A stretch of 6,662 nt of DNA from an uncultured Eubacteriales bacterium. Lineage in GTDB: Bacteria > Bacillota > Clostridia > Oscillospirales > Oscillospiraceae. The number at the start of each line of letters is the position of its first letter. The first letter of the stretch is position 1. The stretch lies in the NCBI GenBank assembly GCA_900543085.1, contig UQQF01000077.1, positions 1 to 6,662 of the forward strand, given 5' to 3'. Both the position numbers and the translations under genes were made by a program. Below the pieces are notes generated by a model. The model was not told the origin of the DNA. It worked only from the letters and a program-made list of their open reading frames with translations, and did not search any database. This document shows positions 1 through 5,261 of this stretch, piece by piece.

Positions 1-77
1 TGGTGGAGACTGCTGGACTCGAACCAGTGACCTCCTGCGTGTGAAGCAGGCGCTCTAACCTGCTGAGCTAAGCCTCC
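1..77 (-). tRNA. tRNA-Val (anticodon CAC)
   Basis: Read on the minus strand, a complete cloverleaf is visible. The acceptor stem is GGAGGCT paired with AGTCTCC, the D arm is normal, and the anticodon stem CCTGC/GCAGG encloses the loop TTCACAC, giving anticodon CAC for codon GTG. The T arm carries GGTTCGAGTCC. The discriminator A and an encoded CCA end exactly at the window edge. It is the last visible gene of a minus-strand tRNA operon, 6 bp behind tRNA-Glu, and presumably shares the promoter upstream of tRNA-Met. Confidence 0.96.
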
Positions 78-83
78 GTATGT

Positions 84-158
84 TGGTGACCCGTACGGGA
101 TTCGAACCCATGTTACCGCCGTGAAAGGGCGGTGTCTTAACCACTTGACCAACGGGCC
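84..158 (-). tRNA. tRNA-Glu (anticodon TTC)
   Basis: On the minus strand the acceptor stem GGCCCGT pairs with ACGGGTC, allowing one G-T pair. The anticodon stem CCGCC/GGCGG holds the loop CTTTCAC, giving anticodon TTC (Glu, GAA/GAG). The T arm has GGGTTCGAATCCC, and the encoded ACCA follows. Length is 75 nt with CCA. It is the middle member of the Met-Glu-Val operon, separated from tRNA-Met by a 32-bp spacer that contains a perfect 10-bp hairpin. Confidence 0.96.
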
Positions 159-166
159 GTATAGCG

Positions 167-189
167 ACGGGGCGCCAGAGGCGCCCCGT
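167..189. repeat. GC-rich hairpin between tRNA-Met and tRNA-Glu
   Basis: A perfect 10-bp inverted repeat (ACGGGGCGCC at 167-176, GGCGCCCCGT at 180-189) has a 3-nt loop. It fills most of the spacer between the two tRNAs. No T-run follows on the minus strand, so it is not a normal terminator. It may help tRNA precursor processing, or be an inserted intergenic palindrome; the sequence cannot decide between these. Confidence 0.7.
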
Positions 190-190
190 A

Positions 191-267
191 TGGTAGCGGC
201 GACTGGATTCGAACCGGTGACACTTCGGGTATGAACCGAATGCTCTGGCCAACTGAGCTACGCCGCC
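191..267 (-). tRNA. tRNA-Met, elongator (anticodon CAT)
   Basis: On the minus strand the acceptor stem GGCGGCG pairs with CGCCGCT. The anticodon stem TTCGG/CCGAA holds the loop TTCATAC, giving anticodon CAT. The T arm and the terminal ACCA are normal. The acceptor has no unpaired first base and the anticodon stem lacks the three G-C pairs of initiator tRNA, so this is elongator Met. A lysidine-modified tRNA-Ile2 is the alternative for a CAT anticodon, but the overall sequence resembles Firmicute elongator Met. It is the first gene of the operon, 15 bp from the promoter. Confidence 0.93.
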
Positions 268-281
268 AAAAGGCAAAATGG

Positions 282-310
282 ATTATACCTGAGGCAAGCC
301 ATTTTGTCAA
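282..310 (-). promoter_or_regulatory. Consensus sigma-A promoter of the tRNA operon
   Basis: The minus strand reads TTGACA (310-305), a 17-nt spacer, then TATAAT (287-282). Both hexamers are perfect consensus at optimal spacing. Predicted initiation is near 275, a few bases before tRNA-Met, which fits a strong stable-RNA promoter for the Met-Glu-Val operon. Confidence 0.93.
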
Positions 311-344
311 CAGGTTTTTGAATATTTCCCGGAACTTTTTTCGC

Positions 345-379
345 GTGGCGGAGCGAGTTTACATAACTCGCTCCGCCAC
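345..379. repeat. 15-bp perfect hairpin downstream of the surface-protein gene
   Basis: Arms at 345-359 and 365-379 are perfectly complementary around the loop TACAT. On the minus strand it lies about 56 bp after the surface-protein stop codon and is followed by GCGAAAAAAG, not a T-run, so it is not a classical intrinsic terminator. It may protect the transcript 3' end or separate the operon from the tRNA promoter. Confidence 0.7.
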
Positions 380-394
380 CCCCATTTCACGCGG

Positions 395-428
395 CCTGGT
401 GGGTCGGGATAGGTCCCGACCCACCGGG
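395..428. repeat. Strong hairpin just behind the surface-protein stop codon
   Basis: A perfect 12-bp inverted repeat (398-409 with 414-425) has the loop TAGG and is extended by one T-G and two C-G pairs to 395-428. It begins 6 bp downstream of the stop codon at 435-437 on the minus strand. No T-run follows. It is the first of two consecutive hairpins and is the most likely site of termination or 3'-end protection for the surface-protein mRNA. Confidence 0.65.
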
Positions 429-434
429 GTTTGC

Positions 435-3400
435 TCAGCCCATGACTTCGCCGCCGGGGGCGTCGTGGCTGTCGCTCCAGAGCTTTTCAAGCGCTTCCCA
501 GTCGCGCTCCTCAAGCTTTTCAGTCCAGTCCTCAATGCTGCCCAGCCAATCGTAGTCGTGGCTGTTGGTGGCCTCCTGCATATCGGCATAGTACCAGGTG
601 CCGGGCTGGTTGTCCGGCCAGGTTATCATTACGCTCTCGGGCAGGAGGTGATCCTCGTCGGGCGCGCGGTTCAGCGTGCGGTTCACGATGGTGCAGGCCT
701 CGGCGCGGGTGATGTAGTTGTCCGGCCTGAACGTGCCGTCGGGGTAGCCCTCGATGAGGCCGATCTCCACCGCGGCGGCTATGAACTGCGTGTACCAGCT
801 TCCGCTGCGCACGTCGGTGAAGGTGTTCTCATAGACGTAGTCCGCGTACTCGAAGAAGCTGACGGCTATCTTGGTGAACTCCGCGCGGGTGATAGGCGCG
901 TCCGGGCGGAAGGAGCTGTCGGCGTAGCCGTCTATGATGCCCATGTTGCTCAGCGTGGATATGGCGTTGTTGAACCAGCTGTCGGCGGGCACGTCGGTGT
1001 AGCTGTTGGTCTTGCTCCAGTACTCGTCGCGCGTCTCATCGGTCAGCAGGCGGAAGAAGATGGTCGCCACCTCGGCGCGGGTGATGTTGCCCTCAGGCTT
1101 GACCTCGCCGTCAGGATATCCGATGATGTACGCCACATGGTCCTCCGTGTTCAACCCACCGGGCTTCTCGGGCTTGATGGGCGGATTAACCGGCTCGTCC
1201 GGGTCGCCGGGAGTGCTGCCGTCGTCGTTCCAAACGAGTACGAACGGGGAGAAGCCGCCGCTTCCGATGCTGAACGTTATGCCGTTCTCGCCGTTGGTGA
1301 TGTTGATCTCCTCGACGGTACAGGTGTCCACGTCCGATATGTCGAAGCCGGACTCATTTTCGCCGCCCACGCTGTCGCGGTGCAGGTCTTTGAAGTGCAG
1401 CAGTACGAACTCGGTGTCGCTGTTAGTACCCGCGGGGTAGCCCCAGTGCACGGTCACCGAGTTGCTGGCCGTGACCCAGGCGTTGCCGTTTCCGGTGTCG
1501 ACAAGGTCGAGGTACTGAGCCTGGTAGTTGTCAAAAGAGCCTATCTCCTCCTCGGCGCGGACGACCAGCGCCTGAGTGCGGTTGTGCGTGGCGTCGTCGA
1601 TTATTCCGTCAAAGAGCAGTCCGATGTCCAGATCGTTCGCCGGGACAGTCGTATTGTTGAGCGTGTAGGTGGTGCCCTCTGGCGCGGTTATAGCGGCGTC
1701 GCCGGGGGCGACCGGCGCGTCAACGGTATCGGTCACGTCCACGACGGGGTTGTTGCCGCCCTCGGTGTCGTCCACCGCGCGGACGCGCAGCGTGCCGGTC
1801 GCCGTCACGACGGCGTATGTACTGCCGTCTATCGTAGCGGTAACGTTTGTTGCTGCACCGGAGTAGATGGCCACGGTGTAGTCACGGAACATCTCTCCAA
1901 CGGTAGTCGGGTCAAATTCGTCGCTGACGTAAGTTTTGTCGCCTATGCTGTAAGTCACGCGCACGGGATCCTGCCCCTGTCCGCCGACGGAGCCGGTGGA
2001 GTTTATGTAGTACAGCGCGTTTCCGCTTGCGTCATATCCGGCGTGCGCGAATTCCCACTTACGGCCGTCGTTACCCGTCAGGACGACTTCGGCCGCCACA
2101 TTGTCGACTTCAACACCATTGGGCAAACTGACGTAGAACAGCGGGGTGGGCATGGAGTTCTCGGTAGGCTCATCACCGGAGCCGTCCACCACGCCCTCAT
2201 ATCCGTCACCGCCGACGTATATCGTGATATCCGCGGGGGTGATGGTGATGGCTTCGTCCATGCTCGCCCACTGCGCATAGAGCGTAGTCCAGTTGTCGGT
2301 GAGCTGCGTGTCAAAGCTGAACGGTTGCTCTCCCTCTTTGTCGGAAGTCCATCCGACAAAGGCATAGCCTTCCAGAGTCGGGTTTGTGCTTGGAGCAGTT
2401 CCGGTTCCGTAATAAGTTATCTCCGTCTGGTTCTCTGGCATATTAGCCAAGGCGGCGGAGTCCACGCCTTCGGGCAGGTTAGCATTGAAGCCTATACCCA
2501 CCAGCGGAGCATAGACGTATGTGCCCTCGCAGTTAAAGCTGTACGGGTGCGACGACGTGGCATTTGTATAATCGGCGCAAACATCCACGCAAGCATACCT
2601 TAGAACGCCGTAATTATTCTCGTCAGCGTCAGCAGTAATCACGCCGTTGTTCCAATCGTACTTGTGGTGAGCAAGCTGGGCGTCGGTGAGAACTCCTATT
2701 TTAGCGTTGTCTGCGCCGACAACATCCGTTCTGTCGGTCACTTTGTCATCTTCAAACAGGTCGGCGTCATTGTTGCTTTCACTTTTCTCGGCGTTTCCTC
2801 TGGCATAGGCCGTCTGCATAAAGGGGTTGAGGAACAGGGTGTGGGAGGCGGTTTCAGCTACGTTCGCCTGCGTCAGAACAGGGCTTGTGTTGCTCTTTAA
2901 GTTATCCGCCGCGTTGCTGTTGAGGTCATACGCAACAACAGCGCTGTCATCATCAGTCACGACTGCGCCAGTACGTCCAACGCCGCCCAGCCAGGCCGCA
3001 CCCTCGTACGCTTTGGACGTAGTGTAAGCGCCGCTTACAGTTAATTTGTGACTGTTCAACCACACATCGCCGGCAGTGTATGACAATAGCCGCTCGCCGT
3101 TGCACCGAATATCCACCGTGCAATTTTTAAGGGACGAATCTCTGGATTGCAGATAAATACCGGCATAACCGTTGTGGAGTATCTCCAATGTCGAATCCGT
3201 CATATCAAAGCCAATGCACGACAGGGCATGTCCGCCGCGATTGCCGTTCATTTGAATGGTAGACTTATCGACTATCCAGTTGCCGGAGTTGCAGGCGTTG
3301 CCGAGGTTGTTGTTTACTTTTATTGTCGAGCCGTTGGTCACATGAATGTTGACGTTGTTTATGGCAAATCCACCGGCTTTGTTGTCGCTGAAATTCACCG

Positions 3401-4136
3401 TGGAATTGTCTATAAATATAGCGTCAGAACCCGTACGGTTGTCGCCGCCGTAAAATGCGTTGGTGTTTCCGCTGTCAACTGTCATACCGGTTGCAGACAT
3501 GGTAGACTCGTTTACCAGCTTCAACACGCTTGCGCCGTACATCGCGTAACTCCAGCCGTTTTTGTTGCCAACAGTTGATATGTCGCAGTTATCAAAGGTG
3601 ACGGCACCGCTAGTGCCATACAGCCCCAGGAACTGGCCGTTGTAGCCCTCGGCCTTCAACTCACAGTCATAAAGGTTTATATCACCTCCGAAGAAATAAA
3701 TAGCTGCGTCATAGCCTGCCGACGTCGATTTCCCGGCTCCGCTAGCAGTGACGAAGGTGCAGTTCCTAAACTCTACGTTTCCGCCTATCCAAAGCTTGGT
3801 TGCTACCTCGCCACTGTAATAGCTGATGTTCGCGTGGCCATTTTCTCCGTTCTGAGCACCGCTGATTGTAAGCGTGGTGTCGCTCAGCACAAACTTGCAG
3901 TTTGTAAACACAATCGGAGAGTCTGCTTCGGTGTGCTGGCCGGAAATCATTACGACCTGATTCTCCCCTATGTTGAAAACTGTATTATCGGCTCCGTCTT
4001 CAACTATAGTCACGCCTTCCGATTTTAGTTGAGCCTCATTTGTAGGCTCCTCCACCACTCCGGCTGCGGATACTGACAGGGTCAAAGCGGCGATTATCAC
4101 CGCAAGCGCCAGTAGTATTGACAATTTTTTCTTCAT
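435..4136 (-). CDS. Large SLH-anchored surface protein with beta-helix-like repeats
   Basis: The 1233-residue product is a predicted exported, cell-wall-anchored protein. Residues 1-24 form a signal peptide: basic MKKK, a hydrophobic core, then VSA-A. Residues about 70-370 repeat a short unit of the type NC-F/T-V (FTNC, FRNC, LYDC, FDNC, LKNC), as in right-handed beta-helix or pectate-lyase-fold adhesins. Residues about 549-624 match a Listeria-Bacteroides repeat (GYAFVGWTSD, ending TLYAQWA). Residues 627-970 are beta-rich and unassigned. A proline-rich linker (972-994) leads to three SLH units near 998-1035, 1046-1095 and 1106-1157, each with an ITRAE motif, which in this family bind a secondary cell-wall polymer. 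A short acidic tail follows. The ATG sits inside ATGA with the upstream gene's stop, behind GGGGAGG, so the two are probably translationally coupled. Transcription should depend on the invertible promoter at 5066-5094. The ligand or substrate is unknown; no enzymatic motif was recognised. Confidence 0.92.
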   Translation of the reverse strand: MKKKLSILLALAVIIAALTLSVSAAGVVEEPTNEAQLKSEGVTIVEDGADNTVFNIGENQVVMISGQHTEADSPIVFTNCKFVLSDTTLTISGAQNGENGHANISYYSGEVATKLWIGGNVEFRNCTFVTASGAGKSTSAGYDAAIYFFGGDINLYDCELKAEGYNGQFLGLYGTSGAVTFDNCDISTVGNKNGWSYAMYGASVLKLVNESTMSATGMTVDSGNTNAFYGGDNRTGSDAIFIDNSTVNFSDNKAGGFAINNVNIHVTNGSTIKVNNNLGNACNSGNWIVDKSTIQMNGNRGGHALSCIGFDMTDSTLEILHNGYAGIYLQSRDSSLKNCTVDIRCNGERLLSYTAGDVWLNSHKLTVSGAYTTSKAYEGAAWLGGVGRTGAVVTDDDSAVVAYDLNSNAADNLKSNTSPVLTQANVAETASHTLFLNPFMQTAYARGNAEKSESNNDADLFEDDKVTDRTDVVGADNAKIGVLTDAQLAHHKYDWNNGVITADADENNYGVLRYACVDVCADYTNATSSHPYSFNCEGTYVYAPLVGIGFNANLPEGVDSAALANMPENQTEITYYGTGTAPSTNPTLEGYAFVGWTSDKEGEQPFSFDTQLTDNWTTLYAQWASMDEAITITPADITIYVGGDGYEGVVDGSGDEPTENSMPTPLFYVSLPNGVEVDNVAAEVVLTGNDGRKWEFAHAGYDASGNALYYINSTGSVGGQGQDPVRVTYSIGDKTYVSDEFDPTTVGEMFRDYTVAIYSGAATNVTATIDGSTYAVVTATGTLRVRAVDDTEGGNNPVVDVTDTVDAPVAPGDAAITAPEGTTYTLNNTTVPANDLDIGLLFDGIIDDATHNRTQALVVRAEEEIGSFDNYQAQYLDLVDTGNGNAWVTASNSVTVHWGYPAGTNSDTEFVLLHFKDLHRDSVGGENESGFDISDVDTCTVEEINITNGENGITFSIGSGGFSPFVLVWNDDGSTPGDPDEPVNPPIKPEKPGGLNTEDHVAYIIGYPDGEVKPEGNITRAEVATIFFRLLTDETRDEYWSKTNSYTDVPADSWFNNAISTLSNMGIIDGYADSSFRPDAPITRAEFTKIAVSFFEYADYVYENTFTDVRSGSWYTQFIAAAVEIGLIEGYPDGTFRPDNYITRAEACTIVNRTLNRAPDEDHLLPESVMITWPDNQPGTWYYADMQEATNSHDYDWLGSIEDWTEKLEERDWEALEKLWSDSHDAPGGEVMG

Positions 4137-4981
4137 TTTCTCGTCCTCCCCTGAGCTTTAGTATTGGCCGCCGGGCTTGGTGGGAGCCAGGCGGTGGTCA
4201 TTTGCTCCGTCTCGAGCAATTGTTCATAGGTTTTTACGGCGAGCTCCTCCAGTCTCGCGCGTATCCCGTCCCGGGTGGCCTGGTACAGCTCGCGCAGGCT
4301 GCGCGGATTGCCCTTGCTCTCAGGCACTCCGACCTCGCGGCAGAACATCCGTATGCTGTCCGACACGTTAGTGCGGCTGACCGGCTCGCCGTTCCTGTTG
4401 ACAAAAATACTCCCGCTGAACACGCCGCGCCTGTTGCCGTAGCTCCTGAGCTCGGCGCGCAGGGCGGGCGGTATCTTCACGGGGCTCTCACCGGCTTGAC
4501 CGCGGGCTATCTCTCCGTCCTCCACGGCCTCCGCCGTCACCAGCGGCAGATCCTGCACCGCTATGCCGGTCTGGGCAAAGAGCTTTATCAGCAGGTACAC
4601 CCGCTCCTTCCCCCGCTCCCGCGCCGCGCGCAGCAGGTACAGGTACTCCTCGCGAGTGAGCGGCGGACGCTCCCGCCTCCTCAGCTGCAGCCCCGGCTCC
4701 AGCTGGAGATCCCGGCGGCCTATGTACTTGAGATAGCTGTTGACGACGGATATCTCGGCGCTGATCGTGTTGGGCGAATATCCCCTATCAAGCTGCAAAT
4801 CCCGCCAAAGCCCCAGCGTTCCCGCCTCTATCCTACCACCGAGCTCTTGTAGATCTTTGTAGAAATGGCGCATTGCCCGCAGATATGCCTTGTTGGAATC
4901 CACCGTTCCGCCCTGCTCGCTGCGGTAGCGCATGAAGCTGTCTATGTCTTCCGGCGTCAGCGTCAGCGCCTCATCCGCCAT
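4133..4981 (-). CDS. Catalytically degenerate tyrosine-recombinase paralogue
   Basis: The 282-residue protein has the layout of a small tyrosine recombinase: an N-terminal SAM-like core-binding domain (about 8-90), then a catalytic-type domain (about 105-268). It is similar to the intact recombinase encoded upstream and almost equal in length, but the active site is gone. Arg I in the TGIRV-type motif is Ala141 (TGIAVQDL). No lysine aligns in the beta2-beta3 turn. The His of HxxR is Arg227 (PRSLREL). The later His aligns with Glu257, and the nucleophilic Tyr with Leu266 (MTTAWLP). Only Arg II (Arg230) remains. The frame has no stop or frameshift, so this looks like a retained non-catalytic DNA-binding protein rather than debris. 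ATG 4981 is preferred over TTG 4996 or ATG 4987 because GGGAGGG lies 7 nt before it. Its stop overlaps the surface-protein ATG. The likely role is accessory or regulatory at the inverted repeats (inference). Confidence 0.85.
   Translation of the reverse strand: MADEALTLTPEDIDSFMRYRSEQGGTVDSNKAYLRAMRHFYKDLQELGGRIEAGTLGLWRDLQLDRGYSPNTISAEISVVNSYLKYIGRRDLQLEPGLQLRRRERPPLTREEYLYLLRAARERGKERVYLLIKLFAQTGIAVQDLPLVTAEAVEDGEIARGQAGESPVKIPPALRAELRSYGNRRGVFSGSIFVNRNGEPVSRTNVSDSIRMFCREVGVPESKGNPRSLRELYQATRDGIRARLEELAVKTYEQLLETEQMTTAWLPPSPAANTKAQGRTRK
4145..4151 (-). promoter_or_regulatory. Ribosome binding site of the surface-protein gene
   Basis: GGGGAGG on the minus strand ends 8 nt before the ATG at 4136 and lies inside the last codons of the pseudo-recombinase. 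Together with the ATGA overlap, this supports the chosen start and translational coupling. Confidence 0.85.
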
Positions 4982-4987
4982 AGTCAT

Positions 4988-4994
4988 CCCTCCC
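4988..4994 (-). promoter_or_regulatory. Ribosome binding site that sets the pseudo-recombinase start
   Basis: GGGAGGG on the minus strand is separated by 6-7 nt from the ATG at 4981. It directly abuts the ATG at 4987 and overlaps the codons after the TTG at 4996, so those starts are disfavoured. Confidence 0.8.
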
Positions 4995-5007
4995 AAATGC
5001 TGTATTG

Positions 5008-5029
5008 AGACGGAATCATTCTTCCGTCC
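5008..5029 (+). repeat. Left inverted repeat (recombination site) IR-L
   Basis: This is the 22-bp repeat perfectly inverted at 5240-5261. Internally it has arms GACGGAA (5009-5015) and TTCCGTC (5022-5028) around the 6-bp asymmetric spacer TCATTC (5016-5021). That is the normal design of a tyrosine-recombinase core site: two inverted binding arms around a crossover region. It lies in the predicted 5' leader of the operon mRNA, where it could also fold as a 7-bp hairpin ahead of the ribosome binding site. Confidence 0.9.
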
Positions 5030-5065
5030 TGCACAACTGGTGCGCGCTTACATATCGGTTCACAC

Positions 5066-5094
5066 ATTCTATCACAAAATTTTCCTTAAAGCAA
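5066..5094 (-). promoter_or_regulatory. Extended -10 promoter inside the invertible segment, facing the surface operon
   Basis: The minus strand reads TTGCTT (5094-5089), a 17-nt spacer, then TAGAAT (5071-5066), preceded by TG one base upstream (TGATAGAAT), an extended -10 element. The -10 matches 5 of 6 consensus bases and the -35 matches 3 of 6. Initiation near 5059 gives a leader of about 78 nt that crosses IR-L and reaches the GGGAGGG site. This would be the ON promoter for the pseudo-recombinase and surface protein. Confidence 0.75.
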
Positions 5095-5110
5095 GCATTT
5101 TCACTATTTT

Positions 5111-5170
5111 GGACATGAAAATTAGGCCGGCCGTTGGTAAAAATTTCAGCCGGCCGGCTTTGGCATGTCC
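5111..5170. repeat. Nested inverted repeat in the centre of the invertible segment
   Basis: Outer arms GGACATG (5111-5117) and CATGTCC (5164-5170) enclose inner arms GCCGGCCG (5126-5133) and CGGCCGGC (5151-5158), with a 17-nt AT-rich loop between. All four arms share nearly the same dyad centre. It lies just upstream of the -35 element at 5089-5094, so it could be an operator or an accessory protein site. As RNA it would form a long interrupted hairpin. Only short T-runs follow, so terminator function would be weak. Confidence 0.65.
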
Positions 5171-5172
5171 TC

Positions 5173-5199
5173 AGCTGCCCGTGAAGGGCAGCTTTTTTT
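5173..5199 (+). terminator. Intrinsic terminator inside the invertible segment
   Basis: The 8-bp stem AGCTGCCC (5173-5180) / GGGCAGCT (5186-5193) has the loop GTGAA and is followed on the plus strand by a run of seven T (5193-5199). It is a textbook intrinsic terminator for plus-strand transcription only: on the minus strand the T-run becomes an upstream A-run. After inversion it would act on minus-strand transcription coming from the recombinase gene. Confidence 0.88.
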
Positions 5200-5230
5200 A
5201 TTATATTACTTTGTTTCCTGCCTATGTAAA
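5200..5230 (-). promoter_or_regulatory. Possible second promoter inside the invertible segment
   Basis: The minus strand reads TTTACA (5230-5225), a 19-nt spacer, then TATAAT (5205-5200). The hexamers match 5/6 and 6/6, but the spacing is longer than the usual 17 and the -10 lies in the AT-rich tail of the terminator. It would point at the surface operon in the present orientation. It may be chance AT-rich sequence. Confidence 0.4.
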
Positions 5231-5239
5231 TAAGCGCTG

Positions 5240-5261
5240 GGACGGAAGAATGATTCCGTCT
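5240..5261 (-). repeat. Right inverted repeat (recombination site) IR-R
   Basis: This is the exact reverse complement of 5008-5029, with arms at 5241-5247 and 5254-5260 and the spacer GAATGA at 5248-5253. It overlaps the last two bases of the recombinase stop codon TAG (5262-5260). Because both repeats are identical, inversion would restore the same bases and leave that stop codon intact. Confidence 0.9.

Larger units (their letters stand above)
5008..5261. other. Putative invertible promoter segment (phase-variation switch)
   Basis: Perfect 22-bp inverted repeats at 5008-5029 and 5240-5261 enclose 210 bp. The segment lies between the stop codon of an intact tyrosine recombinase and the start of the pseudo-recombinase/surface-protein operon. 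Inside are an extended -10 promoter reading toward the operon (5066-5094), a second possible promoter in the same direction (5200-5230), a nested dyad (5111-5170) and an intrinsic terminator reading the opposite way (5173-5199). Nothing inside looks coding. In the family of invertible promoters that control bacterial surface structures, this arrangement switches the downstream gene between ON and OFF. The orientation shown appears ON. Inversion would leave both flanking reading frames unchanged. Actual inversion has not been seen; only the architecture has. Confidence 0.85.

Noticed and set aside
231..2603. Very long plus-strand open frame opposite the surface-protein gene
   Set aside because: It begins inside a tRNA gene, has a composition rich in Val/Arg/Ala/Gly without domains, and lies entirely antisense to a clear SLH protein. 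It is a shadow of GC-rich coding sequence.
4118..4852. Plus-strand open frame opposite the pseudo-recombinase
   Set aside because: No ribosome binding site or recognisable domain; antisense to a protein with clear family similarity.
4133..4981. Pseudogene call for the degenerate recombinase
   Set aside because: The active site is lost but the frame is complete, the ribosome binding site ideal and the stop overlaps the next start, which fits a functional non-catalytic protein better.
4133..4996. TTG start giving a 287-residue pseudo-recombinase
   Set aside because: The ribosome binding site would lie inside the coding region; ATG 4981 is correctly spaced and gives a length almost equal to the paralogue.
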